A stretch of 64,000 bases of DNA, from positions 372,001 to 436,000 of the forward strand of contig NZ_CP061947.1 in NCBI RefSeq assembly GCF_014838715.1, given 5' to 3'. The DNA is from Algoriphagus sp. Y33. GTDB taxonomy: Bacteria; Bacteroidota; Bacteroidia; Cytophagales; Cyclobacteriaceae. Below, piece by piece: positions 7,018-15,851 of the stretch. The position numbers and the translations under genes were made by a program. Position 1 is the first letter of the stretch. Each line of letters starts with the position of its first letter. A model generated the notes under the pieces. It did no database searches. It had not been told where the DNA came from and saw nothing but the letters and a program-made list of their open reading frames with translations.

Positions 7018-10000
7018 CTAATCTATCCTATAAAAATTATCCCTTCGATTGGCATCTGGTCTGGTCCCCCATGGATCGATTCCAATCCATCTTGGCTTCA
7101 CTTTGGAAACAACAGTCAACTCGCCATCACCGGAGTGCAAAGTATATAGCCGGGAGGCTATGATTTCGGAACCGGAAGTGATTTCTTGAGGATGGGCAGA
7201 AAGTAACGATAGGGTAATGGGTTCATCCATAACTATTTCTTGAATTGATCCATCGGAGCGTGTTTCCAGTTTTTTAGCTGAATAAGCTATTTTCAATTCG
7301 AACGCTCCACTGCTTAGCAAATCCGTAGTTACTCCTTTGATTTTGATTTCGTAATGCACCACCTTTTCAAACCAATCTTCGATCAACAAAATTTCGGCTG
7401 GACTGCTGATCGCTTTTAATCCTCCCAAAAAATCCTGAACATGTACGTTGGGAAGTGGATTGTTTCGGTTTTCCTCCACCATTTTTCGGATGACCGACTT
7501 GAGTTTTTCAGGGCCAATCAATTCTTCAATAGCCAATAAACCCAGAATACTTTTTCCATAGGCAAGGTAATGTTGGCTTTGCATTTTGGCGAGCGGAGGC
7601 TCAGCTTCCGAGGCGAATGCCCTACCCCGGAAATAGGTCCGGTTGGCATTGTCCGTCAAATGCCAAAGAGCCGCTTTTCCCCGCTCTTTCTCCATCACCA
7701 GGGCCTCGGCATATTTGGCAAATCCCTCAACAAAAAGTGTGGCCCCAGGAATGTTCCTGGGTGCCAATAGATGCCCAAACCATTGGTGTGCCACTTCATG
7801 AATGACCCGCTTATGCCGTAAATCAAATTGAAATTGTGGTTCGGGTTTTACCAGAAAATAATTATCCTCCACCATGCTGATCATTCCCGGATGCGCAAAG
7901 CCTCCAAATCCCCAGTAGGAAGGAACTTCTACGATTTTCAACTCCCCATCGGGATAATCGCCAAAAGTGCCAGAAAGCATTTCCAGGCTGGTTTTCATGA
8001 TGGCCAGTGTCTCGGTAGAAGCGAATGCATGTGCCGGAAGTGAATATACTTTTAGAAGCTTTCCTCCCGATCTCAAACTGGCTACATGATAATTTCCCGA
8101 GAAAAAGGCCGGCACGGGCATCATTTTCTTGGCACTTTTATACTTGAAAATGGTACGGTTTCCTTCGGTCTTTTGGTCTATCAAATCCCCTGAAGTCAAC
8201 ACAATCTGCGGGAATGCTGTACTGATCTCTGCTTCAAAATCAACTTTCATCAAACTATGTTCCAACCTTAGCTCATGTTCGGGAGAACTGAAACTGTCAG
8301 GCTTTAACGGTAAACCGCGCCTTTTCCTTTCCTGGTTGTCACTTATTTCCCGGGCTTTGGAATAGCCAAAATAGGGGGAGAAATCCCTGAAATTAAGGTA
8401 GCTTCCATCCTTGATGATTGAGGGATTGGTGGAAAATAGGGAAGGATTGGTCTGGATTTCAAAAGAGAATCCAATCTCCTCCCCGGGAAGGATCGGGAGT
8501 TCAAACACTACCTGATAAACTCCGGACTCTTCTTCTTTTATGATTTCAGCTGCATTTTGTAGGCTTAACTTCTTCAATTCCTGCTTTTCGGTAAGTAGCA
8601 TTTTGCTGATGGGACTACCGCTGTTGTTCTTCATAGTACCTTCCACCACAGCATGATAGGTTCCTCTTGAGGGGAAAAGAGCAAGGTTCATTTTCAAAGC
8701 AGAATAGTTCAAAACGGCATCTTTTTCGAACTTCTTATAATTCAGTTCGTAGCGTTGTTTTGCATCTAGGATGCCTTGTCTGCTTTGATAGTCCTCTACA
8801 TAATTGATTTGATAAAAGCAGAAGCAAGCCAATGCAATAAATCCTGTGAAAGAAGCTAAGCCGGCTCTAATGGATTTGTTCCATTTAAATTTTTCTGCTA
8901 TCCGATGGAGTGATCCCCTCCAATTGCTTATCGAAAATAAAATCACACTACAGGCAAGAAATGTCCAAAGTAAAGCAAGAATCCGGAAGCCAACCGGGTT
9001 CATCCCCCATCCTGCCTGCTGACTGTAGTTCAATGGAGGTAGGTCTCCAATTTTAAGTAAAGGATGGTCAAGCCCCAACGCTGTTCCGAGCGGACCGGCA
9101 AACAATGCGAAACCGATGGCTGAGATCCCCATTCCTAGGTAATTGCTTTTACTAAAATTATGAATAAGGAGAAATAGTGCCGCATAGAAGAATAGCGGAA
9201 ATCCCGGGTAAGCAAAGAGGCTGAAAAGTGCCAAACTATCCATGCTGAGATACCCCTGGGCCAGTTGAAAACATAAAGCAATTACCACTGTCACCCCAAT
9301 AATCAGGACAGTCATACTTATCAGTGACAGAAGTTTGGAGAGGAAGAAATAGGTGTTTGGGGTAGGAGTTGCCCCTAGGATTTCATGAAACTTCATGGAT
9401 TTCGCTCTCCATACCAGTTCCCCTGAGAAAAATACCAGCAATAAAATACCGAATAGATACATAGGTTGCTGCACTTGCTCCAACAGCAGCTGACTGGCAG
9501 GGAAATAGCTTTCATCGTATGCCCCACCGGCATAGATTTTAGAATAGATCTCGGTAATGGCAAGTACAGACCAAGTTCCCATCACTGCCCAAAAAGCAGT
9601 ACTTTTTAGAATGAAGCGTAGGTTTTGTCTGAGTAGGGAGAGCAAGATTGTCCTATAATGGTTGAGGCAAATATCAACCCGTATTGGGGATGAGAGAGGA
9701 TTTGGTGCGGACTTAGCTCTTGCACTAGTGGATTGCCCCTTCTTTTTTCCATGGGGCTGATGAGTAGCTCTGAAGGAAAATTTAAAATAGGAAAGCGCAA
9801 GAAGCAGTCCACTGATACTCATCCACAGTATCCTGTTCCAACCCAATAAACTTAAGAAGGAGATAGGTTGTCGGTTTTTTTGAAAGGGTGTCCAAAGGTT
9901 CGTCTGCTCAAAAAAGGCCGAAAGACCGAAAGGATCTGCAAGGGCCGCGATAACCAGATCATCACTTGTTACCGGAGTAGCATTGGCCAGCAATGGTGAA

Positions 10001-10587
10001 TTCAAAAATAGGGCACTGATGAAATAGAGTGCATAGATCAACACAGCCATAGCGTAGGTTGCCAGGGAGTTTTTGGTAAGCAGGCAAATTGCGAAAAGAA
10101 GCACGGTACAGACAGTCACCGATGGGATCAAAAGCATCCATGCTACCGGGATACTGTCTCTCAGGTAAAAGGCTGTAATTCTGTCCGGATCCAGATCAGA
10201 AAAGGCAATTCCCAGATGGAAGCCAGGTATCGCAATCAACAAGACAGGAATTCCTATTAACCAAGCTCCCAGAAACCGGCTGAAAAAGAAGGCCGGTTTG
10301 GACAGAGGAGTGGAAAAGATAAGTGCTTCCATCCCAAATTTACTGTCTCTCTGTACTGCGGAGACGACGAAAAACATGATGGAGAATACTGCACCTAGGC
10401 TTATCAATCCCATCTTCAAAAACAACTCATATTCCGAGTTGTAATTCACGCCGGCCGGAGTAGCCCCTTGGCTTCCCATGAGGAATGCAAATCCAAAGTA
10501 GCCTAATGCAAAAATGTAAACAGCCTTGGTTTTGAGCTGGTAACCAAGTTCAAACCGGAGTAAGGAGAAAAAACTTGAGCCTTTCAT
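7018..10587 (-). CDS. ABC transporter permease fused to M1-family aminopeptidase domain
   Basis: 1189 residues. The first half is an ABC-2-type permease with two sets of membrane helices (for example around residues 20-40, 55-75, 110-130, 175-195, then again from about 330 to 570). The C-terminal part carries a zinc-peptidase motif H930-E931-V-A-H934 followed by E954-G-F-A-K-Y, matching the HExxH...E pattern of M1 aminopeptidases, and sits outside the membrane. The gap between H934 and E954 is 19 residues; the M1 family normally has 18, so one residue is inserted. Its start overlaps the stop of the ATPase gene by 4 bp, so the two form one exporter-like unit. The substrate is unknown; a coupled peptide-processing or sensing role is inference. 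Confidence 0.88.
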   Translation of the reverse strand: MKGSSFFSLLRFELGYQLKTKAVYIFALGYFGFAFLMGSQGATPAGVNYNSEYELFLKMGLISLGAVFSIMFFVVSAVQRDSKFGMEALIFSTPLSKPAFFFSRFLGAWLIGIPVLLIAIPGFHLGIAFSDLDPDRITAFYLRDSIPVAWMLLIPSVTVCTVLLFAICLLTKNSLATYAMAVLIYALYFISALFLNSPLLANATPVTSDDLVIAALADPFGLSAFFEQTNLWTPFQKNRQPISFLSLLGWNRILWMSISGLLLALSYFKFSFRATHQPHGKKKGQSTSARAKSAPNPLSSPIRVDICLNHYRTILLSLLRQNLRFILKSTAFWAVMGTWSVLAITEIYSKIYAGGAYDESYFPASQLLLEQVQQPMYLFGILLLVFFSGELVWRAKSMKFHEILGATPTPNTYFFLSKLLSLISMTVLIIGVTVVIALCFQLAQGYLSMDSLALFSLFAYPGFPLFFYAALFLLIHNFSKSNYLGMGISAIGFALFAGPLGTALGLDHPLLKIGDLPPLNYSQQAGWGMNPVGFRILALLWTFLACSVILFSISNWRGSLHRIAEKFKWNKSIRAGLASFTGFIALACFCFYQINYVEDYQSRQGILDAKQRYELNYKKFEKDAVLNYSALKMNLALFPSRGTYHAVVEGTMKNNSGSPISKMLLTEKQELKKLSLQNAAEIIKEEESGVYQVVFELPILPGEEIGFSFEIQTNPSLFSTNPSIIKDGSYLNFRDFSPYFGYSKAREISDNQERKRRGLPLKPDSFSSPEHELRLEHSLMKVDFEAEISTAFPQIVLTSGDLIDQKTEGNRTIFKYKSAKKMMPVPAFFSGNYHVASLRSGGKLLKVYSLPAHAFASTETLAIMKTSLEMLSGTFGDYPDGELKIVEVPSYWGFGGFAHPGMISMVEDNYFLVKPEPQFQFDLRHKRVIHEVAHQWFGHLLAPRNIPGATLFVEGFAKYAEALVMEKERGKAALWHLTDNANRTYFRGRAFASEAEPPLAKMQSQHYLAYGKSILGLLAIEELIGPEKLKSVIRKMVEENRNNPLPNVHVQDFLGGLKAISSPAEILLIEDWFEKVVHYEIKIKGVTTDLLSSGAFELKIAYSAKKLETRSDGSIQEIVMDEPITLSLLSAHPQEITSGSEIIASRLYTLHSGDGELTVVSKVKPRWIGIDPWGTRPDANRRDNFYRID

Positions 10588-11465
10588 TTGTTGGAAGTGT
10601 GAAGGGTGGAAAAATAGAAATCCTCTAAACTGGGTGTGATGGGTTCAAACCTCTCCCCCGGCAATTCATCTGCTTTTACATGAATGAGGGTTTCTCCGGC
10701 AATGAGTTTGGAAGAGATGATATTCAGCTGTCGGTGGTATTGAGCCAACTCCGGTTTGGAAACTTTTTTAGACCAGACTTTCCCTTCCAAACTTGCTGTG
10801 AGCAAGGCAGGATTTCCCTGAATTAGAATTTTTCCCTGATTCATAATAGCCATTTTCGGACAGAGCTCCAGGACATCATCCACCAGATGTGTGGACAGAA
10901 TCACGATTACATTTTCACCGATTTCACTGAGGAGATTTAAGAAGCGGTTTCTCTCTTCAGGATCCAGACCCGCGGTGGGTTCGTCCACGATAATTAGCCG
11001 GGGATTTCCAAGTAGGGCTTGAGCTATCCCAAATCGCTGCTTCATTCCTCCCGAATAGGAAAAAACGGCCTTTTTACGATGTTCATGGAGATTGGTCTGC
11101 CGGAGTAAAAAATCAATTTGTTCTTTTCGCTGAATTGAATTGGTAATTCCTTTTAGGATGGCGATGTGATCGAGCAATTCAAGTGCTGAGACTTTGGGAT
11201 ACACCCCAAACTCCTGAGGGAGATAGCCTAGCGCAGACCTGATTTTCTCAGGTTGATCGTGCGCATTGTATCCGTTGAAAAGAATTTTTCCGGATTCTGT
11301 GGCTTGAAGCATGGCCAGGATTCTCATCAGACTGGATTTGCCTGCGCCGTTTGGCCCTAAAAGACCAAACATTCCATTTTCGAGAGTGAGGGATATACCA
11401 TCCAACGCCTTTACGCCATTTGGATAGGTTTTGCTGAGATTGCTGATTTCAAGAGTGTTCTTCAT
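10584..11465 (-). CDS. ABC transporter ATP-binding protein
   Basis: 293 residues. Walker A is GPNGAGKSS, the Q-loop is YLPQEFG, the signature is YSGGMKQR (Y replacing the usual L), Walker B is RLIIVDEPTAGLDP and the switch histidine is in STHLVDD. It is a stand-alone nucleotide-binding subunit of the DrrA/CcmA-like type that pairs with ABC-2 permeases, and its partner is the overlapping permease/M1 fusion. The C-terminal 80 residues form an extra domain with a beta-strand pattern (SSKLIAGETLIHVKADELPG). The promoter is presumably in the 200-bp intergenic region shared with the LytS-like kinase gene, which suggests control by that two-component system. Confidence 0.93.
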   Translation of the reverse strand: MKNTLEISNLSKTYPNGVKALDGISLTLENGMFGLLGPNGAGKSSLMRILAMLQATESGKILFNGYNAHDQPEKIRSALGYLPQEFGVYPKVSALELLDHIAILKGITNSIQRKEQIDFLLRQTNLHEHRKKAVFSYSGGMKQRFGIAQALLGNPRLIIVDEPTAGLDPEERNRFLNLLSEIGENVIVILSTHLVDDVLELCPKMAIMNQGKILIQGNPALLTASLEGKVWSKKVSKPELAQYHRQLNIISSKLIAGETLIHVKADELPGERFEPITPSLEDFYFSTLHTSNK

Positions 11466-11527
11466 AGCCTTTTATTTCCGGATTGACGAAGCTTGCCTAT
11501 TTGCCCGGACTGGAATAATTAAGATGT

Positions 11528-11545
11528 CCAATTGCCCAGAATTGG
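11528..11545. promoter_or_regulatory. Inverted repeat CCAATT-N6-AATTGG, possible operator
   Basis: CCAATT (11528-11533) and AATTGG (11540-11545) around GCCCAG lie between the divergent ABC operon and the LytS-like kinase gene. A second, widely spaced pair GACGAAC (11547) / GTTCGTC (11597) is nearby. The location fits a regulator site; no consensus is recognised. Confidence 0.3.
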
Positions 11546-11666
11546 GGACGAACTTGGGGAAATTCAGGGTATTGGGGTACGTCAGGCTTTTGAGACGTTC
11601 GTCATGGATTTCGATGTGTTGGTCATCTTTGTTTTATTCAAAAGTCCGGGAAATTATCTTAGAAGG

Positions 11667-12782
11667 ATGTTTCCAAAATCAGCATTAATCAAAGCCTTGG
11701 CATGGGGGCTGGGGATTACCCTGAGCGTTACCTTCCTTCTCCATAGAATGGGAGTTATCCTGATCGATTTCAAGGCATATGTTGAAAACATCTTGATTCT
11801 GGGATCCTGGTGGATGCTGACCAGTCTTGTGTTCTACTATAGCAAGAAAGTGAGACTTCAAAAACGGAGTTTGCGCTGGATTTTTTTTCTGGCACTTTTC
11901 CTTTCCGGCACGTTGATTTTAGATCAATGGTTTGCTATTCCGGATAATCCGGTCTCGATCTTTTTGCTTATTGTGTTTTGGATGGGGATAGCCAGGTTCG
12001 TAGCACCGGCATTTTTTAGAAAATACCAAGTCGCCCTTATGGTGACTTACGGGCTCATTTGGCTGGTATTTTCCATACTTCGGCTAAATGAACGTTACCT
12101 TAGGGAACACCACGAAGTGGCTGTTTTTCTCTTGTTGGTTCCGATTCCATTTTTCTTGCTGCTCTGGGTTTTTGAGCAATGGAAAAAAATGAAAGAATTG
12201 GAAGTTCAGAACCATGCGGCGGAACTGGCCATGCTGAAAAATCAGATCAATCCGCATTTCTTGTTCAATACCCTAAACAACCTGTATGGACTCTGTGTGG
12301 AAAAATCAGATGCTGCTCCGGAGGTCGTTTTGATGCTTTCGGATATGATGCGATACACGATCTATGAGGGAAAGGAAAACGAGGTCTTCTTAAGCAAGGA
12401 GGTCAATTATCTGGAGAGCTTTTTGGAGTTGCACAAATTGCGACACCGAAGTATGCCGGAGATAGAGTTTAAAATTGATGTGGCCAACGGGTTGAAAATT
12501 GCCCCTTTGCTCTTTATTGTGCCCGTTGAGAATGCTTTCAAACATGGGGTGGAAAAGCTTACCCAGGATGCATTTGTTAGAATTGCTTTGAAAGCAGATC
12601 AAAAAAAACTAAGGTTTCGGGTGGAGAACAACTACGATTTGGAAACAGAAATACGGGGGCAGGGAATTGGTTTGGACAACTTGAAAAGAAGGCTGGAACT
12701 GACCTATCCAGGCCAACATTCCTTGCAAATCACTCAAAAGAACGGTATCTATACTTTGGTATTGGAAATCCTATGGAGTTAA
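11667..12782 (+). CDS. LytS/YehU-type sensor histidine kinase
   Basis: 371 residues from ATG 11667, which is preceded by AGAAGG; the frame is open to 11532, but the extra 45 codons are not signal-like. About five to six membrane helices fill residues 10-165. The His_kinase domain has NQINPHFLFNTLNNLYG with phospho-acceptor H197, then the N-box-like PVENAFKHGVEK and the G-box GQGIGLDNLKRRLE. The lack of a classical DHp domain and the PHFLFNTL motif place it in the LytS class. It overlaps the response regulator by 10 bp. Its signal is unknown; the divergent ABC/M1 transporter is the likely target. Confidence 0.9.
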   Translation: MFPKSALIKALAWGLGITLSVTFLLHRMGVILIDFKAYVENILILGSWWMLTSLVFYYSKKVRLQKRSLRWIFFLALFLSGTLILDQWFAIPDNPVSIFLLIVFWMGIARFVAPAFFRKYQVALMVTYGLIWLVFSILRLNERYLREHHEVAVFLLLVPIPFFLLLWVFEQWKKMKELEVQNHAAELAMLKNQINPHFLFNTLNNLYGLCVEKSDAAPEVVLMLSDMMRYTIYEGKENEVFLSKEVNYLESFLELHKLRHRSMPEIEFKIDVANGLKIAPLLFIVPVENAFKHGVEKLTQDAFVRIALKADQKKLRFRVENNYDLETEIRGQGIGLDNLKRRLELTYPGQHSLQITQKNGIYTLVLEILWS

Positions 12783-13459
12783 ACTATGTCATAGTGGATG
12801 ATGAGCCCATTGCGCATCGGATTATAGAGGGCTATTGCGAGAATTTTTCCTTTTTGTCAAAAGTGGGGAATTTCTATAATGGCTTTGAAGCACTTGGGTT
12901 TTTTAGAACGGCGAAGGCTGATCTGATTTTTTTGGATATCAATATGCCGAAGCTCTCGGGTTTTGAGATGCTCAGATCCCTGACAAATCCTCCCAAAGTC
13001 ATCGTCACTTCCGCACACAGGGAGTTTGCGCTGCAGGGCTATGAACTGGACATTTCAGATTACCTGCTCAAACCATTTGGCTTGGATAGATTTATCAAGG
13101 CGATAAATAAAGTGGCTGTCAGTAAACCTGAAGGATTACAGCATGAAGTTGAGCCGGAAAGAATCTTTCTCAAATCGGATAAGAGACATGTACAGTTGGA
13201 ACTGCACAAAGTGTTATATGTAGAAGCTCTGGGTAATTACTGCAAAGTGTTTCATCAAGACGGGATGGTAATCTGCCCTGAGAAAATCTCAGAGCTGGAA
13301 GGTAAACTGGGGAAGGGCCACTTTCTAAGAGTTCATAAGTCCTATATAGTCAACACGGCTAAAATTGAAGCTGTAGAAGGTAATCGGATCAAAATAAAGG
13401 GAGCTGAAATTCCCGTCGGCCAAACTTATAAAGGGGAGATAAATAGATTGTTGGGATAG
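12773..13459 (+). CDS. LytTR-family response regulator
   Basis: 228 residues. The N-terminal receiver domain has the acidic pair D9-D10, phospho-acceptor D55 (IFLDINMP) and K100 (YLLKPFG). The C-terminal LytTR DNA-binding domain spans about 125-228 (VLYVEALGNYCKVF ... FLRVHKSYIVN ... IKIKGAEIPVGQTYK). It overlaps the kinase gene by 10 bp and so is translationally coupled. LytTR regulators usually bind paired direct repeats upstream of transporter or export genes, which here points to the divergent ABC operon. Confidence 0.92.
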   Translation: MELNYVIVDDEPIAHRIIEGYCENFSFLSKVGNFYNGFEALGFFRTAKADLIFLDINMPKLSGFEMLRSLTNPPKVIVTSAHREFALQGYELDISDYLLKPFGLDRFIKAINKVAVSKPEGLQHEVEPERIFLKSDKRHVQLELHKVLYVEALGNYCKVFHQDGMVICPEKISELEGKLGKGHFLRVHKSYIVNTAKIEAVEGNRIKIKGAEIPVGQTYKGEINRLLG

Positions 13460-13748
13460 AAGGGAGACCATAGGAGGCCTACCCAATTTATTCAATCAGA
13501 TCCGAAACCCCACCTTTAATTTTCGGTTCTCTGTCACTTCCCGACTGCTTTGTGCCCTTTCGGACCATGTCTTCCGGCGATTTCATCCTGCAGCGATTCA
13601 ATGAAACGGGTAGGGCACAGTTCAGGTTTGATGAAATAGAAAGCGGTAAAAAGGGCACTAAAAACCGGGAATTCTACCGGATAAGGTAATGGTGCGTTCT
13701 ACATAGACATCGGACGGGAAATCTATTCCGTGAAGCTGTGATCATGCT
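13460..13748 (-). other. Decayed sequence with a short open remnant on minus
   Basis: No intact gene. On the minus strand an open stretch from about 13715 to a TGA at 13534 reads ...EFPVFSALFTAFYFIKPELC..., without a plausible start; I do not recognise a family. It lies just 3' of a clear Crp-type fragment on the same strand, so the block is probably a gene graveyard. Confidence 0.35.
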
Positions 13749-13888
13749 TCAGTATGTCACAGGCCAGGCAACGGGATTTGATAACCGACTCAGGGTTTCC
13801 CGGCAAACTCCAAGGTAGGAAGCAATCATTGCTTTGGGAACGTGTTGTATTAAACCGGGATGTTCGGATATCAGTTTATTTCCTACTC
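13749..13888 (-). pseudogene. Fragment of a Crp/Fnr regulator (C-terminal HTH)
   Basis: Minus-strand translation gives ...KLISEHPGLIQHVPKAM then IASYLGVCRETLSR, the typical helix-turn-helix end of Bacteroidota Crp-like regulators (compare IPLKYIASYLGITQVSLSR in the intact gene at 48939-49514). It continues with an unrelated tail to the TGA at 13749. Upstream it meets stop codons at once, and the sensory domain is absent. This is a remnant, not a functional gene. Confidence 0.7.
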
Positions 13889-13920
13889 ATCTCAGTTAGG
13901 TTTTTAGGAAAGAAGTAGGG

Positions 13921-14292
13921 CTATTCATTGATAAACTCACCCCTGTCAATGACTAGCCTGTTGCCCCATTCGGTGATTGCCTCCAGAATCGGGACAAAAC
14001 TTTTTCCCATTTCAGTCAGACTATAAACGACTTTAATGGGAGGCTTTTTGCCATATACCTTTCTTGATACCAATCCGTCTTTTTCCAATTGTTTGAGCTG
14101 TAAACTTAAGGTCATTTCTGTTACAGAAGGCATTTCCTTCCGAAGTTCGCTGTATCTTTTGGCTCCGTCTTTTAGATGATACAGGATTACCGCCTTCCAT
14201 TTTCCTCCCACCAAATCCATAGTTAGGCTTACCGTACATGGATAAGTTTTTTGGCTTAGTCTCACATGATCACTTAGACATTCGGTTTTCAT
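13921..14292 (-). CDS. HxlR-family transcriptional regulator
   Basis: 123 residues, the standard length. Near the N-terminus C20 lies in TYPCTVSLTMDLVGGKWKAVILYHLKDGAKRYSEL, with the diagnostic GGKW and the winged helix-turn-helix (MPSVTEMTLSLQLKQLEKDGLVSRKVY) after it. HxlR proteins often use this cysteine to sense electrophiles or oxidants and repress a divergent detoxifying gene. Here the divergent neighbour is a quinone-reductase-like flavoprotein, which fits. Two palindromic sites lie in the 86-bp intergenic region. Confidence 0.93.
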   Translation of the reverse strand: MKTECLSDHVRLSQKTYPCTVSLTMDLVGGKWKAVILYHLKDGAKRYSELRKEMPSVTEMTLSLQLKQLEKDGLVSRKVYGKKPPIKVVYSLTEMGKSFVPILEAITEWGNRLVIDRGEFINE

Positions 14293-14309
14293 CGTTCACT
14301 GATATTAAC

Positions 14310-14325
14310 CTATCGAAAAGGATAG
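14310..14325. promoter_or_regulatory. Inverted repeat CTATC-N6-GATAG
   Basis: CTATC (14310-14314) and GATAG (14321-14325) in the divergent intergenic region, 18 bp upstream of the HxlR gene start. Possible autoregulatory operator. Confidence 0.4.
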
Positions 14326-14361
14326 TTATTGTAAAAGTAAAGTGCCGGGAATAGTTTTGCA

Positions 14362-14378
14362 ACTATAATAATTATAGT
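14362..14378. promoter_or_regulatory. Perfect 17-bp palindrome abutting the oxidoreductase start
   Basis: ACTATAAT-A-ATTATAGT ends at the base before the ATG at 14379. Together with the site at 14310 it shares the core (A)CTAT...ATAG(T). It is a good candidate for an HxlR-regulator operator that would block both initiation and leader function. Confidence 0.5.
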
Positions 14379-14921
14379 ATGACTTTAATCATTCTGGCAC
14401 ATCCGGCTTTCGAGAAGTCAATTGCCAACAAAACAATCATTGAGGAGTTGCAGCGCAGTAAACTTGACTTGGAGATCAGGAATTTGCATGAGTTGTACCC
14501 TGATTTTAAAATTGATCCAAAAGCAGAACAAGAGTTTTTAGTGAGGCATGATACGGTGTTGTTCCAATATCCGTTTTATTGGTATAACATGCCGGCTATT
14601 TTGAAGCAATGGTTTGATGTGGTATTTGAGCATCAGTTTGCTTTCGGTTCAAAAGGGGATAAACTGAAAGGGAAAAATTTCTTGGCGAGTTTTACCGTAG
14701 GGGGTAAAGAAAAAGATTATACGCTCTTGGAAAAGCATCATTTTAGGGTGCATGAATTTTGCAAGAATCTGGAACAGACCTCTTATTTTGCCCAAATGAA
14801 CTTCATAGATCCTGTTTATTCTTTCAGAACCTCGCAGGCTGATGGTTACACCCATGAAGAGATAAAAAGTACGGCAAAAGCCCATGCGGAGAAACTGATT
14901 AATCAATTGGGCGAAATTTGA
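14379..14921 (+). CDS. NAD(P)H-dependent flavin oxidoreductase (quinone-reductase-like)
   Basis: 180 residues. The N-terminus MTLIILAHPAFEKSIANKTI is the phosphate-binding start of the flavodoxin-like fold. The middle has DTVLFQYPFYWYNMPAILKQWFDVVFEHQFAFG, the signature of the KefF/MdaB/NQO-type NAD(P)H dehydrogenases that bind FMN or FAD and reduce quinones. No secretion signal, so it is cytosolic. It is divergent from an HxlR regulator, with a palindrome touching its start codon, suggesting induction by quinones or electrophiles. Confidence 0.92.
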   Translation: MTLIILAHPAFEKSIANKTIIEELQRSKLDLEIRNLHELYPDFKIDPKAEQEFLVRHDTVLFQYPFYWYNMPAILKQWFDVVFEHQFAFGSKGDKLKGKNFLASFTVGGKEKDYTLLEKHHFRVHEFCKNLEQTSYFAQMNFIDPVYSFRTSQADGYTHEEIKSTAKAHAEKLINQLGEI

Positions 14922-14969
14922 ATTTTATAAATTAATGGGCATGAAATTTCAACCATGATAGACCTGGAC

Positions 14970-15347
14970 ATGACTAACATAATAACTAATCCAAATTGCG
15001 GAAACTCACCAAAAATGGCATTCTTACAAGAGTTTAAAACTGCCTGCGTGAAAGAAGATCTGGAGTTCCTGACTGAAAGCGTAACAGATGAAATTGTCTG
15101 GAATATAGTAGGTGACAAGAAAGCAGAGGGCAAGGGGAATTTTATTCATGAACTGAAGAAAAGAACATCAGCAAATGTTGATGAACTTGTTATTGATCAG
15201 GTATTGTCACATGGTAAAGGGGGAGCAATCAATGGCAAAATCACTGGGAAGAATGGTAAATCAGTTGCGTTTGCTGAGTTTTTCATATTTAATGGAGCCA
15301 AAGGAGCAAAAATTAAATCCATCACGACCTACTTGGTAGAATTATAG
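14970..15347 (+). CDS. NTF2/SnoaL-like small protein
   Basis: 125 residues from ATG 14970; an in-frame ATG at 14955 would add five. The core MAFLQEFKTACVKEDLEFLTESVTDEIVWNIVG, then KKAEGKGNFIHELKK and VAFAEFFIFNGAKGAKIKSITTYLVEL, follows the alpha-helical cone plus curved sheet of the NTF2-like superfamily (ketosteroid-isomerase fold). Such proteins range from isomerases to binding proteins, and no catalytic role can be assigned. It starts 48 bp after the oxidoreductase and is likely in the same transcript. Confidence 0.75.
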   Translation: MTNIITNPNCGNSPKMAFLQEFKTACVKEDLEFLTESVTDEIVWNIVGDKKAEGKGNFIHELKKRTSANVDELVIDQVLSHGKGGAINGKITGKNGKSVAFAEFFIFNGAKGAKIKSITTYLVEL

Positions 15348-15851
15348 ACCTTTTTTTCGGATGTAGATGGATAGAATTTCATAATACCGTACCTAAATCG
15401 TAATTAAATCTTTGAGATCATTTTGGAAGTCATTTTTGGGCCATCTGATAAAAAAACATTCCCGGAACCGACTTCTCTTTCAAATACTGCCAATTCTTGG
15501 TTTTCAAATTTCGGATAAAAATGAGTTGAGAGATTCTTTAGTCATGAAAGGCTGCAGGAATACAGCGGTAGGTTTTGGGAATGACACCACAAAAATGACA
15601 ATGCCCGGTTGCTATAGAAAAGAAAGTTTTTATTGGTCTTTAGGAAGGAAATATCAGTCAGCAAAGGATATACGTTCCGTCATTGGTAATGAGAACTGAC
15701 CTTGATTTTTGGTTCCATACTTGAGATTTGAGAGCATTTGACAAAGATTTTCCCGTAACCATCTGCAGGATTATTTAATGTTTTGATAAACGGTTTAAAT
15801 TCTCCCATCCCATTTAAAATTCTAGAATTGTAGCATATTCAGCACTAAACC
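15348..15851. other. Gene-free interval
   Basis: About 500 bp between the NTF2-like gene and sigma factor module 1. A 95-codon open frame at 15412-15699 has basic, low-complexity content, no recognisable domain and no start context, so I do not call it. The last 100 bp presumably hold the promoter for the sigma gene. Confidence 0.5.

Noticed and set aside
15412..15699. Possible 95-residue gene between the NTF2-like gene and sigma module 1
   Set aside because: No domain, poor start context and odd composition. Not supported by neighbours.
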